A DNA stretch of 64,000 nucleotides from Lysobacter luteus. GTDB lineage: Bacteria > Pseudomonadota > Gammaproteobacteria > Xanthomonadales > Xanthomonadaceae. Below, piece by piece: positions 46,899 to 56,083 of this stretch. The translations under genes and the position numbers were made by a program. The DNA is taken from assembly GCF_907164845.1 (NCBI RefSeq), contig NZ_OU015430.1:310001-374000 (forward strand), written 5' to 3'. The notes under the pieces are model-generated. The model saw nothing but the letters and a program-made list of their open reading frames with translations, was not told the DNA's origin and ran no database searches. The first letter of the stretch is position 1, and the number at the start of each line of letters is the position of its first letter.

Positions 46899-46902
<4 letters not shown>
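45595..46902 (-). CDS. Amidohydrolase-family protein lacking the HxH metal motif
   Basis: A 435-residue exported protein with a signal peptide ending AGAQ (about 23). The fold is recognisable from DLLIRNATVHTAGPQGTL at the start and GSIAPGKRADLVLWSGDPLEV near the end. At the place where active members read PGxIDxHxH it has LTPTLFGGITAIGLEEV, without His, and the mid-domain histidines are also not evident. It is therefore probably catalytically inactive or uses another mechanism. Its start overlaps the stop of an active-looking amidohydrolase gene by 4 bp, so the two are made together and may form a hetero-complex. Confidence 0.82.
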
Positions 46903-48341
<1,439 letters not shown>

Positions 48342-48575
48342 CGTGATCCCCTTGGTGGCCCGGTCCGGGCAGCCGCGTCGCGACGAGGGTCGGGACGTCA
48401 TGGCCACGCTAGCCGGGGCCATCGGCGGTGCCAACCCTGACGATGGTCACGATTGGTGACACATTGCGCAAAGCCGCGCCGGGGATTCGCAGACCCTGCG
48501 ATGCGCGCACCGCACACTGGCGTCCTTGCCAATGACGATCGAGGGGCGCGCCACGGGGCGCGCCGGGGAGGAACG

Positions 48576-49157
48576 ATGGAACAACTGATCTACCTGCTGG
48601 CCGGCGCGGCCCTGACCTGGGCGTTCTATTTCGTCCAGCGCCGGGTCGAGCGCCGCGGCGCGGTCGATGCGATCGAACGCAACCAGAAGTTGCTGGCGCT
48701 CAAGCAGGGCATGGACGAGGCCAACACGAGCCTGGACGAGCTGCGCCGCTTCGAGCACCGCCTGATCGGCAAGGCCGAGACGGCCGTCAGGATTGCCGAC
48801 CGTTATGTCGCCCAGGCCGAGGAAGTTGCCCGTGCGGGGGAGGAGCCCGTGCTCGACGAAGAGGCCATGAACCGGCGGGCGATCGACTCGTTCCAGCGCA
48901 TCGACGACCGGCTCGACGCCCTCGTGGCACGCCTGCGCGGAGAGCTCGACCAAGAGGGCCTGGCCGCATTCGACGCCGTACACATGGCCTGGCTTGGCTA
49001 CCGCGAGCGCTACGCGCGCTTCATCGCGGAGTCGTATGCCGGCGGTGCGATCCAGCCGCTGATCCACGCGGTGACGCTGGAGAGCATCACCGCCGCGTGG
49101 GTAACTGAAATCGAGACCCAGCTGGGCGACAGCGACGGCGAGGACGAGTCGGACTGA
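48576..49157 (+). CDS. Membrane-anchored protein with LprI/DUF1311-like C-terminal domain
   Basis: A 193-residue protein from ATG 48576, which has GGGAGGAA upstream. An N-terminal helix (YLLAGAALTWAFYFV, residues 4-19) anchors it; a charged helical region rich in Glu and Arg follows (about 20-90), probably a coiled coil. Residues about 105-185 show the pattern of the LprI N-terminal domain: FDAVHMAWLGYRERYARFIAESYAGGAIQPLIHAVTLESIT with W..YRERY and the AGG-x-I-x-P turn. Some LprI members inhibit lysozyme. The assignment is by pattern only. It is transcribed away from the amidohydrolases. Confidence 0.65.
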   Translation: MEQLIYLLAGAALTWAFYFVQRRVERRGAVDAIERNQKLLALKQGMDEANTSLDELRRFEHRLIGKAETAVRIADRYVAQAEEVARAGEEPVLDEEAMNRRAIDSFQRIDDRLDALVARLRGELDQEGLAAFDAVHMAWLGYRERYARFIAESYAGGAIQPLIHAVTLESITAAWVTEIETQLGDSDGEDESD

Positions 49158-49239
49158 CACCCGCCGGGTGCGGGGTCTTGACCGCGGGCGTCGCGCCACT
49201 TGCTAACGTGGCCCGTCATTCCCTACGCGAGGTGCCTGC

Positions 49240-49782
49240 ATGGACGTCACCGCCGATGATGTCGTCGCCTTCTGGCGCGAAGCCGGTCCCGACAACTGGT
49301 TCGGTGGAGGGCCCGCGTTCGACATGCGCTGCCGCGAGCGATTCTTCGACGCCCACATGACCGCCTCGCGCGCCGAGCTCGGGCACTGGGAAGACACCGC
49401 GACGGGGGCGCTGGCGCTCGTGCTGTTGCTCGACCAGATCCCGCGCAACATCTTCCGCGGCAGCGCGCATGTCTACGCGACCGACCCGCTGGCACGCAGC
49501 GTTGCCACCCGCGCGATCGGCCACGGCCACGACATGGAGGTCGAGGTCGCCCTGCGCACGTTCTTCTACCTGCCGTTCATGCACTCCGAAGCGCTGGTCG
49601 ACCAGCAGCGCGCGACCGAGTTGTACCAGTCGCTGGAGGCGCCCGGCGCCGACAAGTGGGCGGTGCACCATCGCGCCATCATCGAGCGCTTCGGCCACTT
49701 CCCGCACCGCAACCGGCTGATGGGCCGGCCGACCACCCCGGCCGAGCAGGCGTGGCTCGACGAGGGCGGCTTCGGCGGCTGA
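49240..49782 (+). CDS. DUF924 family protein
   Basis: A 180-residue soluble, mostly helical protein. DVVAFWREAGPDNWFGGGPAFDMRCRERF opens the domain, and LALVLLLDQIPRNIFRGSAHVYATD is the strongest family signature. LPFMHSEALVDQQRA and FGHFPHRNRLMGR complete it. The fold resembles TPR-like helical repeats; function is not established. It is convergent with the glutaredoxin fusion gene, with stops 1 bp apart. Confidence 0.9.
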   Translation: MDVTADDVVAFWREAGPDNWFGGGPAFDMRCRERFFDAHMTASRAELGHWEDTATGALALVLLLDQIPRNIFRGSAHVYATDPLARSVATRAIGHGHDMEVEVALRTFFYLPFMHSEALVDQQRATELYQSLEAPGADKWAVHHRAIIERFGHFPHRNRLMGRPTTPAEQAWLDEGGFGG

Positions 49783-50712
49783 TCAGTACTTCGGCACCTT
49801 AGTGTCGGCCTGCTCGCTCCAGGCATCGATGCCGCCCTGGACGTTGTGCAGGCGGGTGAAGCCGAGGTTGCGGAAGTGCTCGGCGACCTCGGCGCTGCGG
49901 CGCCCGTGGTGGCACAGGAACGCCAGCGCGGTGTCCTTGGGCAGGGCTTCCAGGTGCCGGCGCGCGTCGTCGTCGAGCGCCGAGAACGGCACGTTGACCG
50001 ACGCCTCCGCGCGCTCTTCCGGCGGGCGCACGTCCACCAGGGTCAGGTCGCCGGACGCGGTCCGCTCGGCGGCCTCCGCCGGGGTGATGGTGGCGACCTT
50101 GGGCGGCGCGTTGGGGTTTTCGATCACCAGCCCGCGGCCACGCTCGTCGTCGACCCAGTCGATCGTCAGGCCACGCGCGCGCTGGGCGCCGGCGATGTCG
50201 AACTGCACGCGCAGGCCGGCCGCCTCGGTGGCGATCGCGTCGGCGTCGACCGGGGCCAGTTGCAGCTTGGCGTTGAAGCGCGGGTCGACCTCGACCTGAA
50301 GCGCGTAGCCGTCGCCGGCGTTGCGGACGGCGTCACCCAGCATCTGCGCCGCCGCCGGCGTGATCGTGATCGATGGCGGGGTGCGGTCGGGCGCGGGCAT
50401 GCCCAGCGCGGTGTGCAGGTCGCCCGAGTTGGCCATCTGCTCGATGATGTCGCTGCCACCAACCAGTTCTCCGCCGATGTAGAGCTGCGGGATGGTCGGC
50501 CATTGGCCGTATTCCTTGATGCCCTCGCGGATCTCGGGGTCGGCCAGCACGTTGACGTGCTGGTACTCGACGCCGGTCGCGCCGAGCGCGGCAACCGCCT
50601 TGGCCGAGAAACCGCATTGCGGCGCGCGCGGCTCGCCCTTCATGAACAGGACGACCTGGTGGTCGTTGAGCAGGGTCTGGATGCGCGTGTGCAGGGCGGG
50701 GTCGAGCGGCAT
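49783..50712 (-). CDS. Fusion: CGFS monothiol glutaredoxin + Cys-less A-type (IscA-like) domain + rhodanese
   Basis: A 309-residue three-domain protein. Residues 1-105 are a Grx4-type monothiol glutaredoxin with CGFS at 33-36 and WPTIPQLYIGGELVGGSDI. Residues about 113-202 follow the A-type iron-sulfur carrier fold (ITITPAAAQMLGDAV, ending GLVIENPNAP) but contain none of the three Cys of IscA. Residues about 208-305 are rhodanese (TLVDVRPPEERAEA) with the active Cys 267 in FLCHHGRRSAEVA. It probably handles Fe-S clusters or persulfide sulfur with glutathione. ATG 50712 is the first codon before the domain; the ribosome site is weak. Confidence 0.88.
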   Translation of the reverse strand: MPLDPALHTRIQTLLNDHQVVLFMKGEPRAPQCGFSAKAVAALGATGVEYQHVNVLADPEIREGIKEYGQWPTIPQLYIGGELVGGSDIIEQMANSGDLHTALGMPAPDRTPPSITITPAAAQMLGDAVRNAGDGYALQVEVDPRFNAKLQLAPVDADAIATEAAGLRVQFDIAGAQRARGLTIDWVDDERGRGLVIENPNAPPKVATITPAEAAERTASGDLTLVDVRPPEERAEASVNVPFSALDDDARRHLEALPKDTALAFLCHHGRRSAEVAEHFRNLGFTRLHNVQGGIDAWSEQADTKVPKY

Positions 50713-50772
50713 GGCGGTGGTCCGTGGAGCGGGGGGAAGCGGGCAGTGTAACCAGCGCCCCGGGGCACTGGC

Positions 50773-51639
50773 ATGATGCAGGTCATGGCAAAGCCCGACC
50801 TGCACCGCGTCCCACGCCACCCGCACGCCTGGGCCGTGGTGCTGGTGCTGTCGCAACTGGCGGTGGCCGCGCTGTGGTGGCGCCTGGGCTGGCCGGTCGG
50901 GCTGCCGGCGATGCTGGCCACCCACGCGGTGTTCCTGTGGGGCGTGCTGGTGCCCGACTCGGGCCTGTTCAGTCCGGTACTGAAGCGTTTGCCGACCAGC
51001 GAGCCGGTGGTCTGGTTGACGATCGACGACGGCCCGTCGGAACAGACGCCGGCCGTGCTCGACCTGCTCGACGCGCACGGCGCGAAGGCGACGTTCTTCG
51101 TGGTCGGTGAGCGCGCGCAGGCGCGACCGGAACTGTTGCGCGAGATCGCCCGGCGCGGCCACGGCATCGGCAACCACAGCCACAGCCACCCGCAGGCCTG
51201 GTTCTGGGCGCTCGGCCCGGCAGCGATGCGGCGGCAGGTCGCGGACGCGCAGGCAGCGATCACCGCCATCACCGGGACCGCCCCGCACTGGTTCCGGGCC
51301 GTGGTGGGCATGGCCAATCCGTTCGTGTCGGCGCCGCTTCGCACCCACGGATTGGCGCGCGTGGCCTGGAGCGCGCGCGGCTTCGACGCGGTGGCGGCCG
51401 ACCCTGATGCCGTCGTCACCCGGATCGAGCGCGGCCTGTCGCCAGGTGCCATCGTGCTGTTGCACGAGGGTGCGCGCCACGGTCGAAACCTCGAGGTGCT
51501 GGCGTTGCTGCTGCGGCGCCTCGATGCGCTCGGCTACCGGACCGTATTGCCGGAAGCGGGCGCGGAGGCCGACCAGTGGCTCGAAAAAACGCGGGAAGCG
51601 GAAATGGAAACGGCCCGGTTTCCCGGGCCGCCACCGTGA
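50773..51639 (+). CDS. Polysaccharide deacetylase family (NodB-like) membrane protein
   Basis: A 288-residue protein with an N-terminal hydrophobic hairpin (about residues 20-60) anchoring a NodB domain. TIDDGPSE (about 83-90) has the catalytic and metal Asp, and GNHSHSHPQ the His pair. The third motif reads RAVVGMANPF rather than the usual RPPxG, and LLHEG replaces LLHD, so activity or substrate may differ. ATG 50785 (MAKPDLH) is an alternative start. The last codons, for TARFPGPPP, lie on the terminator hairpin of the convergent rpoH gene, 13 bp from its stop. Confidence 0.85.
   Translation: MMQVMAKPDLHRVPRHPHAWAVVLVLSQLAVAALWWRLGWPVGLPAMLATHAVFLWGVLVPDSGLFSPVLKRLPTSEPVVWLTIDDGPSEQTPAVLDLLDAHGAKATFFVVGERAQARPELLREIARRGHGIGNHSHSHPQAWFWALGPAAMRRQVADAQAAITAITGTAPHWFRAVVGMANPFVSAPLRTHGLARVAWSARGFDAVAADPDAVVTRIERGLSPGAIVLLHEGARHGRNLEVLALLLRRLDALGYRTVLPEAGAEADQWLEKTREAEMETARFPGPPP
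51605..51630 (-). terminator. rpoH terminator hairpin inside the convergent deacetylase gene
   Basis: CGGCCCGG (51611-51618), a four-base loop, then CCGGGCCG (51623-51630). On the minus strand it is followed by TTTCC. It lies 23 bp past the rpoH stop and encodes the C-terminus of the deacetylase on the other strand. Confidence 0.65.
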
Positions 51640-51652
51640 GACGCGTTGACGG

Positions 51653-52543
51653 TCAGGCCGCGAACAGCGCGCGCATCTTCTTCAGCGCGTTGGCCTCGAT
51701 CTGACGGATCCGCTCGGCGCTGACACCGTACTCGTCGGCCAGCTCCTGCAGCGTCACCTTGTTCTCGTTGCCCAGCCAGCGGCGGGCGACGATGTCGCGC
51801 GAACGCTCGTCGAGCTTGGCCAGCCCTTCGTGCAGCAGCGACAGTTGGCTGTCTTCCTCGTCCTCGCGCTCGTACATCTGCGAGGGGTCCTCGGCGTCGG
51901 CACGCAGGTACGCGGCCGGCGACGGCGGGGCGCGGTCATCGTCCTCGTCGGCCGGGGCGTCGAAGCCGATGTCGCGGCCGGACAGGCGCGACTCCATCTC
52001 CAGCACCTCGCGCTTGGAGACGTTGAGATCGGCGGCCACGGCGGTGACCTCGGCATCGTTCATCCAGCCCAGGCGCTTCTTGCTCTTGCGCAGGTTGAAG
52101 AACAGCTTGCGCTGGGCCTTTGTCGTGGCGACCTTGACGATGCGCCAGTTCTTCAGGATGAACTCGTGCATCTCGGCGCGGATCCAGTGCACCGCGAAGC
52201 TGACCAGGCGCACGCCCTGTTCGGGGTCGAATCGCTTGACCGCCTTCATCAGGCCGATGTTGCCTTCCTGGATCAGATCGCCCAGCGGCAGGCCGTACCC
52301 GTTGTATCCGCGGGCCACGTGGACCACGAAACGCAGGTGGGAATGGACCAGCTCGCGGGCGGCGTCGAGGTCCTCGTCATCGCGGAAGCGGCGGGCCAGG
52401 TGCTGCTCGTCCTCGGCGCTCAGCACCGGGATCTTGTGGACCGCACCGATGTAGGCATCGAGCGAGCCGAGCGGGGTCAGCGCGTTGAGCGCGGGCACCG
52501 GCAGGCTGTTGGAAACCAGGGCGTTGGCAGTGATTTCGGTCAT
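51653..52543 (-). CDS. rpoH: RNA polymerase sigma-32 factor RpoH
   Basis: A 296-residue heat-shock sigma factor. Region 2 includes [43 protein letters not shown] and the [15 protein letters not shown] box special to RpoH. Region 4 ends [23 protein letters not shown] 52543 ([10 protein letters not shown]) is chosen because the upstream alternative TTG 52567 lies inside the CIRCE operator and lacks a ribosome site. It is the last gene of the block ftsE-ftsX-response regulator-ung-rpoH, preserving the ftsEX-rpoH linkage known from E. coli with two genes in between. The CIRCE element suggests HrcA control. Confidence 0.95.
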   Translation of the reverse strand: MTEITANALVSNSLPVPALNALTPLGSLDAYIGAVHKIPVLSAEDEQHLARRFRDDEDLDAARELVHSHLRFVVHVARGYNGYGLPLGDLIQEGNIGLMKAVKRFDPEQGVRLVSFAVHWIRAEMHEFILKNWRIVKVATTKAQRKLFFNLRKSKKRLGWMNDAEVTAVAADLNVSKREVLEMESRLSGRDIGFDAPADEDDDRAPPSPAAYLRADAEDPSQMYEREDEEDSQLSLLHEGLAKLDERSRDIVARRWLGNENKVTLQELADEYGVSAERIRQIEANALKKMRALFAA

Positions 52544-52553
52544 GGGGAGGATG

Positions 52554-52580
52554 TTAGCAGTCGGCAAGGGTGAGTGCTAA
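52554..52580. promoter_or_regulatory. CIRCE operator (HrcA-binding) just upstream of rpoH
   Basis: TTAGCAGTC (52554-52562), a 9-bp spacer, then GAGTGCTAA (52572-52580). The consensus is TTAGCACTC-N9-GAGTGCTAA; spacing is exact and only one of 18 positions differs. It lies 10 bp upstream of the rpoH ATG, inside the 5' leader, where HrcA binding would block transcription and the RNA form could also hinder ribosome access. HrcA itself is not in the window. Confidence 0.85.
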
Positions 52581-52727
52581 GGCCGGAATCGGGGCTTTAT
52601 CGTCCCATTCACGGAACAATCGAACGGATGCGAGCAGTAAGACTGCCGATCCGATCGTAAGTTCCGGGTCAACGCGCCGTGCATGCGGCCATCGCGGCCA
52701 ACAACTCGCCAGCCGATGCCAGGAGCC

Positions 52728-53420
52728 TCATTCCGGTGACGGCAGCGACCAGTCGATCGGCGTACCGCCGCGCCGGGCCAGGTACTGGTTGGCCGCCGAA
52801 AAGTGGCCGCAGCCGATGAAGCCGCGGTGGGCCGACAGCGGCGACGGGTGGGGAGCCTTCAGCACCCGGTGGCGGCCGCGGTCGATCACGGCGCCCTTTT
52901 TCTGCGCGTAACTGCCCCAGAGCATGAACACCAGGCCTTCGCGCTCGCGGTTGAGGGTGTCGACCACGTGGTCGGTGAAGCCCTCCCAGCCCTTGCCGGC
53001 ATGCGCCCCGGCTTGGCCGGCCTCGACCGTCAGCACCGCATTGAGCAGCAGGACGCCCTGCCGCGCCCACGGCAGCAGGCAGCCATGGGATGGCCGGGCG
53101 ATGCCCAGGTCCCGCTCGAGCTCCTTGTAGACATTGAGCAGCGACGGCGGCACGGGAACCTCGGGGCGCACCGAAAAGCACAGCCCGTGGGCCTGGCCGG
53201 GGCCGTGGTAGGGGTCCTGGCCCAGGATCACCACCCGGGTGGCATCGAACGGGGTCGCTTCGAACGCGGCGAAGATGTCCGGTCCCGGCGGGAAGATCCG
53301 CGCACCCTGCGCCTGGCGCTGACGCAGGAAGGCCGACAACGCCTGCATATCGTCACGCTGCAGGTAATCGCCGACGCGGGCTTTCCAGGATGGCTCGAGC
53401 CTGATGCGGTCTTCGGTCAT
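52728..53420 (-). CDS. ung: Uracil-DNA glycosylase (family 1)
   Basis: A 230-residue repair enzyme removing uracil from DNA. The water-activating motif [14 protein letters not shown] (67 onward) with Asp 69 and the minor-groove loop [11 protein letters not shown] near the C-terminus are both intact. Length is typical. ATG 53420 ([10 protein letters not shown]) begins just before the domain. It lies 32 bp after the response-regulator gene and 184 bp before rpoH, which has its own regulated leader. Confidence 0.95.
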   Translation of the reverse strand: MTEDRIRLEPSWKARVGDYLQRDDMQALSAFLRQRQAQGARIFPPGPDIFAAFEATPFDATRVVILGQDPYHGPGQAHGLCFSVRPEVPVPPSLLNVYKELERDLGIARPSHGCLLPWARQGVLLLNAVLTVEAGQAGAHAGKGWEGFTDHVVDTLNREREGLVFMLWGSYAQKKGAVIDRGRHRVLKAPHPSPLSAHRGFIGCGHFSAANQYLARRGGTPIDWSLPSPE

Positions 53421-53452
53421 CGCGGTGGCGACGCGTACGGCGACAGGTCCGG

Positions 53453-54280
53453 CTAGGCCAGCTTGGCCAGCCGCAGCTGGAACAGTGTCTTGGTCACCAG
53501 CAGGCGCTCCTCGATCGGCTTGAGCACGAGGTCGTTGGCGCCGGCGCGCAGCAGCGCGCTCTGGTTCTCGGGGTTGGCGTCGCCGGTCATCACCAGCACC
53601 GGCAGGCGCCGCTTGCCGTAGCCGAAGTCGCCGCGTACGCGCTCGAGCAGGTCGTGGCCGTCGAGCTCGCCCTTGAGGTAGACGTCGGTCAGCACGAGGT
53701 CGGCGCCCGGGTCGTCGGCCCCGCGGTGCGTCTCCAGGTACTCGAGCGCTTCCTCCACGCCGACGAAATGCAGCACCTGCAGTTGCTGGCGCTCCAGCAT
53801 CCGCTTGGTTGCCAGCGCCACTACGCGGCTGTCCTCGACATACAGCACCCGGGCACCCGGGATCGGCTCGGGTTGGACGTAGCCGCGGATGAACGCCGCC
53901 AGCGCCGCGTGGCCAAGGGATTTGTCGAAGTAGTCGGTCACGTCCTCGGTGAAGCGGCGCGACTCCAGGTGGGTCTGCGCCTCGCCCGACACCACGATCA
54001 CCGGCACGTAGGTCTGGCCAGCCGCCTCGCGCACCGCGCGGGCGAGCGCGATGCCGTCGCCGTCGGGCAGCGCCAGCGACGTCGTCACCAGGTCGACCGG
54101 CCCGGCCGCCAGCGCTTCGCGGGCCTCGCCGATGCCCGCGCAGGCGACGACCTCGGCGCCGGCGAGCTCGCGCACCAGCACGTCGCCGATCAGCCGGCGG
54201 ACCAGCTTCGAGCCGTCCACGACCATCACCCGTGGGGCATCGGCGGCCACGTGGCGCAGCTTGTTCTCGGGCGTGGTCAT
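53453..54280 (-). CDS. Two-receiver response regulator, first receiver degenerate
   Basis: A 275-residue protein made of two CheY-like receivers and no output domain. REC1 (about 15-135) has VDGSK in place of the acidic pair and Ser 68 where the phospho-acceptor Asp should be ([14 protein letters not shown]), while keeping the switch Lys in YFDKSLG. REC2 (about 143-272) is complete: YVEDS (Glu 149, Asp 150), acceptor Asp 199 (DLVLTDVYL) and LKPIEERL. It would act by protein contact. The start overlaps the ftsX stop by 4 bp (ATGA), tying it to the division operon. No histidine kinase is adjacent. Confidence 0.85.
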   Translation of the reverse strand: MTTPENKLRHVAADAPRVMVVDGSKLVRRLIGDVLVRELAGAEVVACAGIGEAREALAAGPVDLVTTSLALPDGDGIALARAVREAAGQTYVPVIVVSGEAQTHLESRRFTEDVTDYFDKSLGHAALAAFIRGYVQPEPIPGARVLYVEDSRVVALATKRMLERQQLQVLHFVGVEEALEYLETHRGADDPGADLVLTDVYLKGELDGHDLLERVRGDFGYGKRRLPVLVMTGDANPENQSALLRAGANDLVLKPIEERLLVTKTLFQLRLAKLA

Positions 54281-55257
54281 GTATCGGTCGGCCGGGTCTG
54301 TCGGAGGTAGTGGCCGGTGACCAGCCCGGCGCCGATCCAGCCAAGCAGGCCGGCGCCGAGGATGATCGCGGCCGCGTGCTGCAGGCCGAACCCGCGCAGG
54401 GCGAAGTCGCTGCCGTAGGAGCGGGCCAGCTCGGCCAGCGGCGCCCGCAGCGACAGGTCCGCTGCGGTCAGGAGGGCCAGCGCCAGCGCACCGGCCACCA
54501 GCCCGTAGCTCAGGCCAAGGTACAGGAACGGCCGGCGGATGAAGCCGTCGGTGGCGCCCAGCAACTGCAGCACGCCGATCTCCTCGGTGCGTTGCTGGAT
54601 GTCCAGCCGCACGGTGTTGCCGACCACCAGCAACGCGCCGAACCCGAGCATCGCCGCCAGCACCCAGGCCAGCCGTCCGCCGAACCGCAGCCAGCCGTCG
54701 AGTCGCTCGCGCCAGGCCGCGTCGTGCTGGACGATTTCGGCCTCGGGCAGCTCGGACAGTGTTTCGGCCAGCAGGCCCTCGTCGCCCGTCGGGGTCACGA
54801 TCAGCAGGCTCGGCAGCGGGTTGCCGTCCAGCCCGGACAGGGTGTCGCCCAGTCCGCCGGTATCGCGCAGTTCGGCCAGGCCCTGCTCGGGCGTGCGGTG
54901 TTCGACCGCGGCGACGTCATCGCGCGCGCGCAGCCGTTCCGCCAGTGCACCGGCGTCGTCGACCGCGACGTCGGTCCTGAGGAACACGCTGACCTGGCGT
55001 GCCTGCTGCACGTCGCCGGCAAAACGCTCGATGTTGGACAACGCCGCCCACAAACCGAGCGGCAGCGCCAGCGCGACCGCCATCACCCCGATGGTCAATG
55101 CGGTCGACCAGGGCTTGCGGACCATCCGCCCGAAGCTCGCGACCAGGCTGTAGACATGGTGGTCCGACCAGGTGCCGACGCGCGAACGCGAGCGGGCGGG
55201 GCGGGCGCGCGCATCGGCGGAGGCGGGGGCGGCGGGATTCCGGGCGGTGCTGCTCAT
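54277..55257 (-). CDS. ftsX: Cell-division ABC transporter permease FtsX
   Basis: A 326-residue inner-membrane protein with an extended Ala/Arg-rich cytoplasmic N-terminus, a first membrane helix ([22 protein letters not shown]), a periplasmic loop of about 110 residues, and three further helices. With FtsE it controls peptidoglycan hydrolases at the septum. The 4-bp overlaps with ftsE upstream and the response regulator downstream show tight coupling. Confidence 0.94.
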   Translation of the reverse strand: MSSTARNPAAPASADARARPARSRSRVGTWSDHHVYSLVASFGRMVRKPWSTALTIGVMAVALALPLGLWAALSNIERFAGDVQQARQVSVFLRTDVAVDDAGALAERLRARDDVAAVEHRTPEQGLAELRDTGGLGDTLSGLDGNPLPSLLIVTPTGDEGLLAETLSELPEAEIVQHDAAWRERLDGWLRFGGRLAWVLAAMLGFGALLVVGNTVRLDIQQRTEEIGVLQLLGATDGFIRRPFLYLGLSYGLVAGALALALLTAADLSLRAPLAELARSYGSDFALRGFGLQHAAAIILGAGLLGWIGAGLVTGHYLRQTRPTDT

Positions 55258-55940
55258 TCGGCCAGGTCCTCCGGCGCGATGTCGTCGGCCAGCTCGCCCT
55301 GGTTGAGCACGAGCACGCGCTTCTTCATGCGCTTGACCAGGCCGAGGTCGTGGCTGGCGATCAGGACACTGGTACCGCGCTCGGGCAGCGATTCGAACAG
55401 CGCCATGATCTCCGCCGACAGGGTCGGGTCGAGGTTGCCCGTCGGCTCATCGGCGACCAGCAGGGCCGGCTCGGCAACGATGGCGCGGGCGATGCCCACG
55501 CGCTGCTGCTCACCGGCCGACAGCTGCGCCGGCAGCGCCTGCGCACGGGTGCCGAGGCTGACCCGGTCCAGCACCGCGCGCACGCGCTTGTTGATCTCGG
55601 CGCGCCGCATGCCCTGCAGCAGCAGCGGCAGGCCGACGTTGTCGGCGACGTTGCGGTCGGCCAGCAGCCGGTGGTCCTGGAACACCACGCCGACCTGGCG
55701 CCGGTGCATCGCGACCTTGCGGCCACGTACGCGCAGCAGGTTCTTCTCGCCGAACAGCACCGCTCCGCGGCTGGGGCGCTCGGCCAGGTGGATGAGCTTG
55801 AGCAGGGTGGTCTTGCCGGCACCGGAGTGCCCGGTGACGAACAGCATCTCGCCCTCGCCGACTTCGAAGCTGACCTCGCGCAGGGCCTGGCGGCCACCGC
55901 TGTAGAGCTTGCTGACGTTGTCGAAGCGCAGGACGGTCAT
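55254..55940 (-). CDS. ftsE: Cell-division ATP-binding protein FtsE
   Basis: A 228-residue ABC ATPase. Walker A is GHSGAGKTT (about 36-44), the signature LSAGEQQRVGIARAIV, Walker B LLVADEPTGNLD, and the H-loop SHD. FDNVSKLYSGGRQALREVSFEV is the usual FtsE start. ATG 55940 is the natural beginning; a longer frame upstream is non-coding in character. It heads the block ftsE-ftsX-response regulator-ung-rpoH. ftsY is not adjacent. Confidence 0.95.
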   Translation of the reverse strand: MTVLRFDNVSKLYSGGRQALREVSFEVGEGEMLFVTGHSGAGKTTLLKLIHLAERPSRGAVLFGEKNLLRVRGRKVAMHRRQVGVVFQDHRLLADRNVADNVGLPLLLQGMRRAEINKRVRAVLDRVSLGTRAQALPAQLSAGEQQRVGIARAIVAEPALLVADEPTGNLDPTLSAEIMALFESLPERGTSVLIASHDLGLVKRMKKRVLVLNQGELADDIAPEDLAE

Positions 55941-56083
55941 CGCGCCACCTGTCGATGAGGGTGGCGCCAAGTATCGGCGGGGGCGCCGGTGATGACCAGC
56001 ATCGCGTCGCCGCGACTACCCATGACGACGATGGCGCGGGGGTCGCCCGCGCCATCGCCATTCAGCCGGTTCCGGTGCGCGGC

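Noticed and set aside
52544-52567. Earlier TTG start for RpoH
   Set aside because: It would place the start inside the CIRCE repeat, adds no conserved residues and has no Shine-Dalgarno sequence.
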